Positions 18,098-26,040 of a stretch of 64,000 nucleotides of DNA are shown here, piece after piece. Below the pieces are notes generated by a model. That model did no database searches, had not been told where the DNA came from, and worked only from the letters and a program-made list of their open reading frames with translations. The DNA lies in NCBI RefSeq assembly GCF_018130615.1, contig NZ_JAFCKB010000013.1, positions 1-64,000 of the forward strand, given 5' to 3'. Source of the DNA: Bradyrhizobium manausense (GTDB lineage Bacteria > Pseudomonadota > Alphaproteobacteria > Rhizobiales > Xanthobacteraceae). Each line of letters begins with the position of its first letter. Positions within the stretch are counted from its first letter, which is position 1. Position numbers and translations under genes: made by a program.

Positions 18098-18812
18098 AAA
18101 GTCTGCCAACGACGAAGCTGCTCCGCGCCGCCGTGGCGCCAAGGGTGGTGCCAAGGCCGCGGTCGTGGATGTCGAGACCGAGCGCAATCTCGTGCTGCGC
18201 GTGCTTCTGCACAGCCCCAAGGATACGCTGGCCGGTTTCGTCGCCGCCGCCGCGATCAGCGCCATCGTTGCGAACGCGCTGTTCCTGCAGACCGGCCGGC
18301 ATCCGGCGCCGATGTTCGGCACCGTGATCAATCTTCCTGCGCCATCCTCCACGTCGCTGGCGAATCCCTTGCCGCGCCCGCGGCCCGTCGGCGCCGACAC
18401 GTCGCCGCTGGAGCCGAAGGCAACCGAGTTTCGCGTGGAGCCGAAGCCGGCCGAGAAAGTGCCAGAGAAGCCTGCCGAGACGACGGCCTCGACGCCGCGC
18501 TCCGGCGATCCCATGACCAATCTAGTGATCAAGGCCACGACACCGACGCCGGCACCGTCCGCGGTGGCCGTCGCGCGGCCGCCGGCGCCCATCCCGGCGC
18601 AGCAAAGCCCGGCGGCGCGTCGTCTCGCCGGCGTGCAGCGCGCGCTGTCCGAATACGGCTATGGGAATTTGAAGATCACGGGCACGATGAGCGGCGAGAC
18701 CCAGTCGGCGATCCAGACATTCGAGCGCCAGCGCAAGATGCCCGTCACCGGCCAGGTGTCGGACCGCCTGCTGCGCGAACTCGCCGCCGCAATCGGCCAT
18801 CCCGTCGAATAG
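18090..18812 (+). CDS. Membrane-anchored peptidoglycan-binding domain protein
   Basis: The 240-residue protein starts with GTG inside the end of the kinase gene, so the two are co-translated. A basic N-terminus (residues 1-30) precedes one membrane helix (LAGFVAAAAISAIVANALFL, ~46-65). Then comes a Pro-rich periplasmic linker and a C-terminal PG_binding_1 domain from ~170 (RLAGVQRALSEYGYGNLKIT; SAIQTFERQRKMPVTGQVSD). It probably tethers the inner membrane to peptidoglycan. Coupling to a DivJ-like kinase suggests a link between the cell wall and cell-cycle signalling, which is inference. Confidence 0.88.
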   Translation: MPRKSANDEAAPRRRGAKGGAKAAVVDVETERNLVLRVLLHSPKDTLAGFVAAAAISAIVANALFLQTGRHPAPMFGTVINLPAPSSTSLANPLPRPRPVGADTSPLEPKATEFRVEPKPAEKVPEKPAETTASTPRSGDPMTNLVIKATTPTPAPSAVAVARPPAPIPAQQSPAARRLAGVQRALSEYGYGNLKITGTMSGETQSAIQTFERQRKMPVTGQVSDRLLRELAAAIGHPVE

Positions 18813-18968
18813 CCGCGATTCCTTCCGTCATTGATGCCAATCAATTCGCAGCGCTGCTCCGACAAAATCGGGGCCAGATTCGCACCATCAAGATTTGCCC
18901 GGGATCAATGACCGCCGTCGCCGTCAGGGAAGATGATGCCTCATTATCACCAGAGAGTGGAGGTCGTC

Positions 18969-19181
18969 ATGTTCAAGGTTTCGGTTCTGATTTGGATGAT
19001 GCTGGGGACCACGTTGGCGGGCATCAGCCTTATCGTGGTGCTGATGGTGCCGAATTTTGCGGCCAACGCCATCAAGAACATTCCCTATGCCGTTGCCGTG
19101 GGATTCACGCTCGCCATGCCGCTGTCGTACTTCGTCGCGAGCAAGATCCGCGGCGGTCAGGAGGGCACACGCAAGGCGTGA
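18969..19181 (+). CDS. Small two-helix membrane protein
   Basis: From the ATG at 18969, preceded by GGAGG at a good distance, the product is 70 residues. It has two hydrophobic helices (VSVLIWMMLGTTLAGISLIV and PYAVAVGFTLAMPLSYFVAS) and ends in a basic tail (KIRGGQEGTRKA). An in-frame ATG at 18933 would add 12 hydrophilic residues but lacks the ribosome site. It is a conserved-looking inner-membrane miniprotein of unknown function. Confidence 0.75.
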   Translation: MFKVSVLIWMMLGTTLAGISLIVVLMVPNFAANAIKNIPYAVAVGFTLAMPLSYFVASKIRGGQEGTRKA

Positions 19182-19233
19182 GGCGCAGGCGCCGAGACTG
19201 GCGTCACGTCTCTTGCTGGCCTATCGTGCGTCC

Positions 19234-19578
19234 ATGCGTTTGAAGTCAAATATCTGGGTCTCAGCCTATCTGCGCCGGTGTCAGACCGAGGGCGTGTTCG
19301 GCGCGGTGCGGCGTCGCGGCGCCGAGGAGGCGGGCGCGGTATTCGTGAAAGTGTCGCTGCTCGACGGCAATGCGATGCTCTACGTGCCGGCGCCGCAGAC
19401 GTCCTATGACGACGGCCGGCCCGTCGATCGCTTCTTCGTGCCGATTGCGCCGCAGCCGGTGCCGGAGTCAGCGGTGGAAGAGCGGTTGACCAAGGAACTG
19501 CGCTTCGATCCGGACGCCTGGATCGTGGAGACCGAAGACCGTGCGGGACGGCACTTCCTCGATCTGGCCAAGATCTGA
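19234..19578 (+). CDS. DUF1491 family protein
   Basis: The 114-residue product from the ATG at 19234 (MRLKSNIWVSAYLRRCQTEG) matches DUF1491. It has GVFGAVRRRGAEEAGAVFVK, an aromatic-rich strand (LYVPAPQTSYDD) and a C-terminal RFDPDAWIVETEDRAGRHFL. These proteins are widespread in alphaproteobacteria and have no known function. The stop codon is directly next to the stop of the convergent DUF2336 gene, with no spacer between them. Confidence 0.88.
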   Translation: MRLKSNIWVSAYLRRCQTEGVFGAVRRRGAEEAGAVFVKVSLLDGNAMLYVPAPQTSYDDGRPVDRFFVPIAPQPVPESAVEERLTKELRFDPDAWIVETEDRAGRHFLDLAKI

Positions 19579-20556
19579 CTAGCGCTCCGACGACCCGCTG
19601 CTGCCCGTGCGCACGGCCGGGCTCGAGCCGGGCTGCACGTTCGGCCGTGTCTGGCTGGCGCTGCTCCGTGCGCGCTGGCGGTCGCTGTCATGCAGCGACG
19701 GCTGATATTTTGCGCGCGTGACCGCAAGCGTCGAGCCGCGCCACGCGGCCAGCATCACCAGGGCGGAGCGGTCGCTGAGACGGTCATAGAGCCGCGACAG
19801 GCGGTAGACCTCGTTCACGGAATTACCGATCGCGGGCTTGAAGAACAGCAGGATGCGCTGGAAGTTCGGGCTCGGCATGTCGAGCGCGCGTGCGGCAACC
19901 GCGAGCGCTTCGCCGCCGGGATCGTCGACGATCTCTGCGGCGACGCGCGAGGGCAGGATCAGGGTGTCGCCGAGCTCGTGGATGAAACTGTCGACGTCGC
20001 CTGCAATCGCGGCCATCTCAAGGATCTGGATGGCGCGCTTGGCGTGCACCGTCGGAATCCGCGGCGCGGCCTTCAGCGGCGTCTGCGCCAGATTGTGCAG
20101 GATCAGCGCGCGCTGGCTCGCATCGGCGCGGAAAAACATGTCGTGGATCTCGGCCGCTTCCTTCGGCTGCATCGCCATGCTGGCGGCCATGCGCTGCTCG
20201 GCCTCGGTCGGCGTGCGGGCCGGCGAAGGGGCGGGTGCAGCACGCGGGATCTCGCGCGCGAGCGGAATCCTGCGGCCTTCCTGCGCGGCGACCAGCCCGA
20301 GCTTCTGCAAGACCGGGACGGGCGTCTGCGGATAGATCGCAAGCTTCGCCTTGACGGAAGCGCGCGTCGCGTCGTCGACCTGGTCGATCAGCCGCGTCGC
20401 AAGCTCGATGAACTGCCGCTGCTCGTCCTCGCTGTGGGTGCTGGCTTGGACATACAGATCGGTCAGCACGCGCAGCAGGGTGGGGCGAACATCCACGCCC
20501 TCGCGGCGGGAGAGGGTCATCAGCCCGTCGAATCCGGGAAACAGCGACTTGGTCAT
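19579..20556 (-). CDS. DUF2336 domain protein
   Basis: The 325-residue protein is rich in helices and has the DUF2336 repeats: RPTLLRVLTDLYVQASTHSE near the N-terminus, ELATRLIDQVDDATRASVKA, and a C-terminal region with ILPSRVAAEIVDDPGGEALA and VNEVYRLSRLYDRLSDRSAL. The last ~35 residues are low-complexity and Ser/Arg-rich. DUF2336 proteins are alphaproteobacterial and poorly understood. A full CtrA site lies 52-66 bases upstream of the ATG, which suggests cell-cycle control. Confidence 0.85.
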   Translation of the reverse strand: MTKSLFPGFDGLMTLSRREGVDVRPTLLRVLTDLYVQASTHSEDEQRQFIELATRLIDQVDDATRASVKAKLAIYPQTPVPVLQKLGLVAAQEGRRIPLAREIPRAAPAPSPARTPTEAEQRMAASMAMQPKEAAEIHDMFFRADASQRALILHNLAQTPLKAAPRIPTVHAKRAIQILEMAAIAGDVDSFIHELGDTLILPSRVAAEIVDDPGGEALAVAARALDMPSPNFQRILLFFKPAIGNSVNEVYRLSRLYDRLSDRSALVMLAAWRGSTLAVTRAKYQPSLHDSDRQRARSSASQTRPNVQPGSSPAVRTGSSGSSER

Positions 20557-20607
20557 GGAGGGTACGCAACTCGGAAGAACTGTTCCCGCAAGCCTATCAG
20601 GGGTCCT

Positions 20608-20622
20608 TTAAAGGCTCGTTAA
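20608..20622. promoter_or_regulatory. CtrA full binding site TTAA-N7-TTAA
   Basis: The sequence TTAAAGGCTCGTTAA is an exact match to the CtrA consensus TTAA-N7-TTAA. It lies about 52 bases upstream of the DUF2336 start. A separate GTTAACCAT half-site is at about 20715-20723, nearer the rightward small gene. Confidence 0.6.
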
Positions 20623-20797
20623 GGAAAACGAGGTGTGAAGCAAACCCGCGCATTTCAAGCGGTCTCGTCTCGTTGCGGGACGGCCCGTGCGGTTACGGTC
20701 AAAAGACCATGTTTACACCCCGTTAACCATAAACTGATCCTAATGATCTCCATGTTGCCGGGGCGCGTTTGGTCGCGCGGCAGTTGAGAGAGCTGAC

Positions 20798-20986
20798 ATG
20801 GGGACCATCATCGAATTTCCGGCCGCTCGCCGGGTGGGCTCGTCGGGGGATGTCACACCGCGCGCGGACATGGGAACGATCCTGATTCTTCCCGTCATCC
20901 GGATCGAGCGCGAGGCAGACGAAACCAGCGGCGACCGCGGGCCCGAAGCAGGCACCGCGCCGGGGCGCCGTCGTCGGCGCCGCTGA
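20798..20986 (+). CDS. Small protein with a repeated MGTI motif, unknown function
   Basis: A 62-residue open frame preceded by a GAGAG ribosome site. It contains two related segments, MGTIIEFPAARR at residue 1 and MGTILILPVIRIER at residue 25, and ends in a run of arginines (GRRRRRR). The upstream AT-rich stretch with GTTAACCAT supports a promoter. The lipoprotein gene starts 17 bases downstream, so they may share a transcript. No family is known to me; it is retained because its internal repeat and spacing look non-random. Confidence 0.6.
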   Translation: MGTIIEFPAARRVGSSGDVTPRADMGTILILPVIRIEREADETSGDRGPEAGTAPGRRRRRR

Positions 20987-21003
20987 CGCGATCGTCGTTT
21001 GCA

Positions 21004-21765
21004 ATGCCGGACTCCATCCGCCAGATCCGCACCATCGTATCAGCCATCCTGCTCGCAGCTGTCGGCGCGTCGCTCGCCGCCTGCAGTGGCGGTGATTTCG
21101 GCCGCACCCGCGCCGACATGCGCAGCGACGACATGCATCGCTGGCTTGGCATCGAGGCCACCGGCAGCCTCGGCCTGAAGCCCTCCCAATTCCAGCTCAC
21201 CGACGAAGAGCGCCAGCTTCGCGACCTCGCCTATCCCATGATCGAGCCGCCGCTGTCGCGGCCGGCCTGGAAGAGCGTGTTCGGCGACTACAAGGCCCTG
21301 CCGTCACCGTGGCGCCAGAAGGTCGTGTTCGACCGCACCATGTACGGCCGAACGCTGATCGACGAGCCGCACCGCTCGCATGCCTCGCGCTATGCGCAGC
21401 TGATCGAGGACGTGCGCAACGACATCACCCGGTTCGAGCCGTTCTTCGCCAGCGCGATCCGCGTCATCGATCTCGACAAGAAGCGCGAGGCCAGCATGGC
21501 GCGCGTCTCCGCGCTCTCGCCGCAGGAGAAGACCGATGCGGTCGAACGCATGCGGGAGAACGCGCTGATCATCCAGTGGGTGCAGCTGTCGCTCGAGCAG
21601 CGCGTCTCGTCCTATCGCTTTGCGCTGGAGCGGCTGGTGATCCAGGCTCCCGACGGCATGGCCGCCGACGCCGATCGCCTGATCGGCGAGCTCGCGGCCC
21701 AGACCGCCAATCCCCCGGTTCAGTCGCAGCCGGCCTACGGCCGCGCGGTAGTGTCGAAGGGCTAG
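21004..21765 (+). CDS. Lipoprotein of unknown function
   Basis: The 253-residue protein has an N-terminal basic segment, a hydrophobic stretch (IVSAILLAAVGASLAAC) and a lipobox with Cys at about residue 27. The mature part is soluble and helical, with QLTDEERQLRDLAYPMIEPP, a Trp/Tyr-rich middle and a long coiled segment near 165-215 (QEKTDAVERMRENALIIQWV). It is probably periplasmic and membrane-anchored. I do not recognise a domain. Its stop codon overlaps the end of the convergent LysR gene by four bases. Confidence 0.8.
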   Translation: MPDSIRQIRTIVSAILLAAVGASLAACSGGDFGRTRADMRSDDMHRWLGIEATGSLGLKPSQFQLTDEERQLRDLAYPMIEPPLSRPAWKSVFGDYKALPSPWRQKVVFDRTMYGRTLIDEPHRSHASRYAQLIEDVRNDITRFEPFFASAIRVIDLDKKREASMARVSALSPQEKTDAVERMRENALIIQWVQLSLEQRVSSYRFALERLVIQAPDGMAADADRLIGELAAQTANPPVQSQPAYGRAVVSKG

Positions 21766-22622
21766 GACCGCGTCGAGCGAGGCCGTCGCCCGCTGCGCTC
21801 CGGTTTGCGGCGCTGCTTCCGGAGTTTTCCGACAAAATCCTTCAACACGTCCGCCAGCGGCACTGAGGCGCGATAGGCGAGGCCGACCTCGCGTTTGACC
21901 TTCACCTCGATCTCCCGGATGGCGACATCCGGATGGCCCTTCGCCACGCCTTCGGGGACGATGGCGACGCCGACGCCGGCCGCGACCAGCGCCATGGCCC
22001 AGTCCTCAGATTGCGCGATCGCCGCGGACGGGCGTCGCTGCGCCGCGCGGCCGAAGAACGCGCTCTGCTCGCAATGGCAGCGGTCGATCAGGGGAACGTC
22101 GGCGAGGTCGGCCGCCCGCAGCCGTTCCTTTAGCGTCAACGGATGCGACGGCGGCAGCGCCGCGACGTAGCGCTCGCTCCAGAGCGGGACGAAATGCTCG
22201 TCATCGCGCAACATGCTCTTCGAGATGATCCTGGCATCCGCGCGCTCGTCGCTGCCGACGAGCCGGAGCGCGACGTCGCTGCGCGCCGTCAGCGGCTTCA
22301 GCAGCGCGATCGTCCGGGGCAGGTCGAGCGTACGCATCAGGCCGAGCGTCAGATTGGTTTTCGTGCTGGGTTTGCGGAACAGGCTGCGCGCGGCATCGGC
22401 CTCGTCGATGATGCGGCGGGCCAGTGCATGAAACTGCTCGGCCGAAGCGGTCGGCGCGACGCCCTTCTTGTGCCGGATGAAGAGCGTGGTGCCGAGCTCG
22501 GCCTCCAGATTGGTGATCGCGGTCGAGATCGACGGCTGCGACACGAAGCACGTGCGCGCTGCAGCCGTGAGGTTGCGTTCGCGGTAGACGGCGGCGAAAT
22601 AGCGGAGCTCGCGGATATCCAT
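21762..22622 (-). CDS. LysR-family regulator
   Basis: A full-length 286-residue LysR protein. The N-terminal winged helix reads MDIRELRYFAAVYRERNLTA then VSQPSISTAITNLEAELGTT. The effector domain includes YVAALPPSHPLTLKERLRAA and EDWAMALVAAGVGVAIVPEG. It is divergent from the MBL hydrolase gene across 94 bases that contain an ATC-N7-GAT palindrome, so it most likely controls that gene and itself. The ligand is unknown. The C-terminal ~20 residues are Arg/Lys-rich and not typical of the family. Confidence 0.92.
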   Translation of the reverse strand: MDIRELRYFAAVYRERNLTAAARTCFVSQPSISTAITNLEAELGTTLFIRHKKGVAPTASAEQFHALARRIIDEADAARSLFRKPSTKTNLTLGLMRTLDLPRTIALLKPLTARSDVALRLVGSDERADARIISKSMLRDDEHFVPLWSERYVAALPPSHPLTLKERLRAADLADVPLIDRCHCEQSAFFGRAAQRRPSAAIAQSEDWAMALVAAGVGVAIVPEGVAKGHPDVAIREIEVKVKREVGLAYRASVPLADVLKDFVGKLRKQRRKPERSGRRPRSTRS

Positions 22623-22642
22623 AGGTTAAGCCTAGAGATACT

Positions 22643-22655
22643 ATCAATATTTGAT
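22643..22655. promoter_or_regulatory. Candidate LysR operator
   Basis: ATCAATATTTGAT is an interrupted palindrome of the T-N11-A type that LysR proteins bind. It lies in the divergent promoter region between the LysR gene and the MBL hydrolase gene, 20 bases from the LysR start. Confidence 0.6.
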
Positions 22656-22716
22656 ATTTTACCTATGGATTTGAGGATGACAAGAAGTCCCTGTTCGAAA
22701 CAGGCAGGGAAGCTCG

Positions 22717-23547
22717 ATGAAAATCCATCATCTCAACACCGGCACCATGTGTCCCATGGGCCGCCGGCTCGTGAACGGCACAGGAAGCCTGTTCCAGCGC
22801 GCCCGCATGGTTTGTCATTGCCTGTTGATCGAAACCAAAAGCGGCCTCGCTCTGGTCGACACCGGCATCGGGCTCGGCGATATCGCGGCGCCCGACCGGC
22901 TCGGACGACGGTGGCTGCGCCAGACCGCGCCAAAGCTCGATCCGTCAGAGACGGCCGTGCAGCAGGTGAAGGCGCTCGGCTATTCGCCTGGCGACGTGCG
23001 CCACGTGCTGCTGACGCATCTCGATCGCGATCACGCCGGCGGCGTGCCCGACTTTCCCCGCGCCGCGATCCACGTCCATCGCACTGAATACGATATGGCT
23101 GTGCTACGCAAACCCGCGCCGCCGGAAGGGCGCTATGTCACGGGGCAATGGAGCCACGGGCCGAGCTGGACATTCTACGGCGAGGCCGGCGAGGGCTGGT
23201 TCGGCTTCACTGGCGTGCGCGCGCTCGGCGATCGCGAAGCGGATATCCTGATGATCCCGCTGGCCGGTCACACACTCGGTCATTGCGGCATCGCGGTCCG
23301 CACCGGCGGCAAATGGCTGCTGCATGCCGGCGACAGTTATTTCCATCATGCCCAGCTCGACGCATCGCCGCGCGCGCCGCTGGTGCTCCGCTATTTCCAG
23401 CGCCGCGTCGACATGGATCGCAACGCCCGCATCGCCAACCAGGCGCGGCTGCGCGAGCTGAAGCTCAGCCACGGCGGCAGCGTGACGATCGTCAACAGTC
23501 ACGATCCCGTGGACTACGAGAACTGCCGCTGCGGCGGCACTAGTTAA
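22717..23547 (+). CDS. MBL-fold metallohydrolase (lactonase-like)
   Basis: The 276-residue protein has the metallo-beta-lactamase fold of the AHL-lactonase/AttM-like group: LALVDTGIGLGD (~45-55), LLTHLDRDHAGG (98-109), AGHTLGHCGIAV with the next metal His, and LLHAGDSYFHHA with the bridging Asp. The first motif is HxDxDH and not HxHxDH, because Asp103 replaces the usual second His. The substrate may be a lactone, ester or other hydrolysable bond. It is divergent from a LysR gene that probably regulates it. Confidence 0.85.
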   Translation: MKIHHLNTGTMCPMGRRLVNGTGSLFQRARMVCHCLLIETKSGLALVDTGIGLGDIAAPDRLGRRWLRQTAPKLDPSETAVQQVKALGYSPGDVRHVLLTHLDRDHAGGVPDFPRAAIHVHRTEYDMAVLRKPAPPEGRYVTGQWSHGPSWTFYGEAGEGWFGFTGVRALGDREADILMIPLAGHTLGHCGIAVRTGGKWLLHAGDSYFHHAQLDASPRAPLVLRYFQRRVDMDRNARIANQARLRELKLSHGGSVTIVNSHDPVDYENCRCGGTS

Positions 23548-23581
23548 GCGCGCGAACGCGAGGCGTTGGTCCCGCGCGACG

Positions 23582-24271
23582 TCAACCATCGCGGCCCATC
23601 CGAGAGAAGCGGAAATTGCAGTGGCTTGCACCGCCGGCGAGCGTCTGTGTCCGGTCCAGATGGATGCCGCGCGTTGCATAGGCGTCGAAATCGAGCCCGC
23701 ATATATTCGGCAATATCTCCTTGTCGCCGTGGCGGCCCGCGAATTTGCAGAAGCCGCAGGCGCGGTAGTTGATGCCGAATTCAAAATTGTCACCGGGACC
23801 CGGCTCGATGAAATCATAGACGAAATCCTCCGGAAATTCGGCCTGATGGCTCGCCGTCGTGCTTTTGGCCGCCTGCTCGCGTAGCAGGGTCTGGTTCTCC
23901 GGCGACATGAACTGATCCCCCGCGGCGAGACGTTCGGCCTCCGGCACGGTGAACAATTGCGCCTTATGGGTCTCTCGCTCGATCTCGCGGATCAATGGCA
24001 GCGGCACGCCGTGTCGCCGCAGCACGCGGCTGGTGGCCATGAATCCGGTGAGACGCATGAAGACATCGCTCATGCGGCTCGCCGCGCCGCCGACATAGGG
24101 CATCTGGGTGAGCACGATCGCGAATTCGTCCATCACCTCCCGCCTGATCCTGTCGATCTCGGTGAGATGCGCGCGCTCGCGCAACATCGGCTCGGCAAGG
24201 TCGAGTCGTTGGTGCATCGCGGCTTCCATCGCGCCGCGATACTGCTCGTAGAAGGGATGGATCTCAGCCAT
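23582..24271 (-). CDS. L-2-amino-thiazoline-4-carboxylate (ATC) hydrolase-like protein
   Basis: The 229-residue product resembles the ATC hydrolase family. The N-terminal half is helical (PFYEQYRGAMEAAMHQRLDL). The C-terminal half is Cys-rich, with YRACGFCKFAGRHGDKEILP and a terminal GGASHCNFRF. In Pseudomonas this enzyme opens a thiazoline ring on the way to cysteine, but family members elsewhere have unknown substrates. It is 43 bases downstream of ridA on the same strand, so the two form an operon opposite a LysR gene. Confidence 0.7.
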   Translation of the reverse strand: MAEIHPFYEQYRGAMEAAMHQRLDLAEPMLRERAHLTEIDRIRREVMDEFAIVLTQMPYVGGAASRMSDVFMRLTGFMATSRVLRRHGVPLPLIREIERETHKAQLFTVPEAERLAAGDQFMSPENQTLLREQAAKSTTASHQAEFPEDFVYDFIEPGPGDNFEFGINYRACGFCKFAGRHGDKEILPNICGLDFDAYATRGIHLDRTQTLAGGASHCNFRFSRMGRDG

Positions 24272-24314
24272 GGCAGCCTCGCATCATTGGCCTGTTGGAC
24301 AATCGGTAAAAACT

Positions 24315-24707
24315 TCATTCCGCGGCAATCGCCTCGATCTCGAGCAGCCATTTGCTGCCGACGGTCTCGGCGACGACGACCGTCAGCGCGGGCTGATGCT
24401 CCCCGAGCATCGCACGGCGAATGGTGCGGTTGGTCACGAGTTGAGCCCGGTCAGTCAGGAACGTGTTGACCTTGACCAGATGCTCGACGCCAAGACCGGC
24501 GGCGGCGAGCACCTCCTTGACGTTGCGCCAGGCTTGTTCGCATTGTGCCTCAAAACCTTCAGGCTCGGTGCCGTCGGGTCTCTCGGGCACCTGGCCGCTG
24601 ATGAACAGCAGGCGGCGATGCTGCTTCAGTTCAAGTCCCATGCAGTAGCCGCCGGCGGGCGGATGGACCGTTGTGGGATTGTGGCTGAAGATGTGGGCTG
24701 CGGGCAT
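24315..24707 (-). CDS. ridA: RidA-family enamine/imine deaminase
   Basis: From the ATG at 24707 the product is 130 residues and fits the RidA/YjgF/UK114 fold: LLFISGQVPERPDGTEPEGF, then EQAWRNVKEVLAAAGLGVEH, VKVNTFLTDRAQL, and a C-terminal strand with ALTVVVAETVG and LLEIEAIAA. The active-site Arg usually found near residue 105 is not in the canonical R-x-x-V-x-V-x-x-L context, so catalytic activity is unproven. It is divergent from a shortened LysR gene and heads a unit with the ATC-hydrolase-like gene. Confidence 0.85.
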   Translation of the reverse strand: MPAAHIFSHNPTTVHPPAGGYCMGLELKQHRRLLFISGQVPERPDGTEPEGFEAQCEQAWRNVKEVLAAAGLGVEHLVKVNTFLTDRAQLVTNRTIRRAMLGEHQPALTVVVAETVGSKWLLEIEAIAAE

Positions 24708-24835
24708 GAGGTTTCTCCGGATTGCGGGCTGACCGTATCCGGCGGCATCGCGGCGGCGCAAAGCATCATTCCTGCGGTTCAGCGCAAGAAAATCTATTGC
24801 AAGGCTGCGGTCCATCGGTGTCAAACTGCGGCGCG

Positions 24836-25459
24836 ATGACCTACGCCCTTCCGCCACTCAACGCGCTTCGCGCCTTCGAGGCCGCCGCGCGCCATCTCAG
24901 CTTCAAGCTGGCCGCGCACGAGCTGCACGTGACGCCGGCTGCCGTGGGGCAGCAGGTGAAAGCGCTGGAGGCGCGCCTCGGCGTGCAGCTGTTCGAGCGG
25001 CTGCACAAGCAGCTGATCCTGACCGGGGCAGGCCAAGCCTATCTGCCCGGGGTATCCGAAGGCTTTCGCCACATTGCGGATGCGACTGCGCAATTGAAGC
25101 CGGCCGGTGCGGTGCTGCTGCAGTTGGGTGTCCATGCCAGCTTCGACCTGCGTCGCCTCGATCTGTCGGCATTTCGCGAGCAGCATGCAGAGATCGGCTT
25201 GCGCGTGCTGCAGCCCGCCGGCCTGCACGAGCTGGTCGAGGGCAAGGTCGATCTGCTGATCGCCCGCGGCCTCGGCCGTCATCCCGGCTATCGCTGCGAT
25301 CGGATCAACGAGGGGACGGGGCTGGGCGACTGGCTGATTGCGCCCGAAGGCACCGCGGATTGTCCGGAGATCGTCGGTTTTCGCGCCTGGCTGCTTGCCG
25401 TCGCAGCCGAGAACCCGCGCGCCAATCGCCCGCGATTGGTCGGTGGTGTCGGAAGTTAA
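24836..25459 (+). CDS. Shortened GcvA-like LysR regulator
   Basis: The product from the ATG at 24836 is 207 residues, against about 300 for GcvA-type regulators. The DNA-binding half is intact (YALPPLNALRAFEAAARHLS; HVTPAAVGQQVKALEARLGV). The effector domain keeps its first strand-helix section (VDLLIARGLGRHPGYRCDRI) and its final FRAWLLAVAAENP, but roughly 80 residues between them are missing. This looks like an in-frame internal deletion, and ligand sensing may be lost. It faces ridA across 128 bases and may still act as a DNA-binding repressor. Confidence 0.82.
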   Translation: MTYALPPLNALRAFEAAARHLSFKLAAHELHVTPAAVGQQVKALEARLGVQLFERLHKQLILTGAGQAYLPGVSEGFRHIADATAQLKPAGAVLLQLGVHASFDLRRLDLSAFREQHAEIGLRVLQPAGLHELVEGKVDLLIARGLGRHPGYRCDRINEGTGLGDWLIAPEGTADCPEIVGFRAWLLAVAAENPRANRPRLVGGVGS

Positions 25460-25581
25460 TGCGGATGCAGGACAGGTGAGGCGGATCGGTCACGAATGCT
25501 TGACCGTGGTCAATGACTGTTTTCCCGGCCCGAGTATGATGCTCAGGCCGTGTTCCGGTCTGACAAGGTAAGTCGCTATTG

Positions 25582-25941
25582 ATGCGGTTCGTCCGTACCA
25601 TTCTGGCCCTCGCAATCGCCATATCCCTGGCGATGCTGCCCGTTGGCGCGTCCGCAGCCCAACCTGCAATGTCGTCTGACATGCAGACGACCATGCACAT
25701 GGGCGGCGAGCCCGAGATGTCGATGGACGATTGTTGTCCCGACATGAAGGGAACGGCCTCCCACGCGGCTTACAAGTGCGGGATGGGCTTCTGCTGCGTC
25801 GGCGGCATCATCGCACTCGGCGATGTCAGGCCGGTCGCGTTCGAATATCTCGCGGTCGCTGCGAGCAAGATCGCCCTTCCTGCCGATCAGGTCGTCTCCT
25901 TCCGCAGCGGCAATCCTCCCTTCCGACCTCCTCGAATCTGA
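25582..25941 (+). CDS. Secreted Met/His/Cys-rich small protein of the copper cluster
   Basis: The 119-residue product starts at the ATG at 25582. After a signal peptide (MRFVRTILALAIAISLAMLP to about residue 26) comes a methionine- and histidine-rich stretch (MQTTMHMGGEPEMSMDDCCP) and a second cysteine group (YKCGMGFCCVGG). This composition fits a periplasmic metal-binding protein. It is the first gene of a run leading to cusBA-like efflux genes, so Cu or Ag binding is likely. No named domain was recognised. Confidence 0.75.
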   Translation: MRFVRTILALAIAISLAMLPVGASAAQPAMSSDMQTTMHMGGEPEMSMDDCCPDMKGTASHAAYKCGMGFCCVGGIIALGDVRPVAFEYLAVAASKIALPADQVVSFRSGNPPFRPPRI

Positions 25942-26040
25942 TCTCGCGAGCTCGCGACGCGAACGGCACGCCCGTTCGCGACGATGACTGACGTGCGCGC
26001 CATGCGCCACGGCGGAAGATCAATTCATGAGGACTGGACT

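Noticed and set aside
16634-18592. Open frame of 652 codons on the minus strand
   Set aside because: It is antisense to the DivJ-like kinase and the peptidoglycan-binding gene. The latter two carry clear domain motifs.
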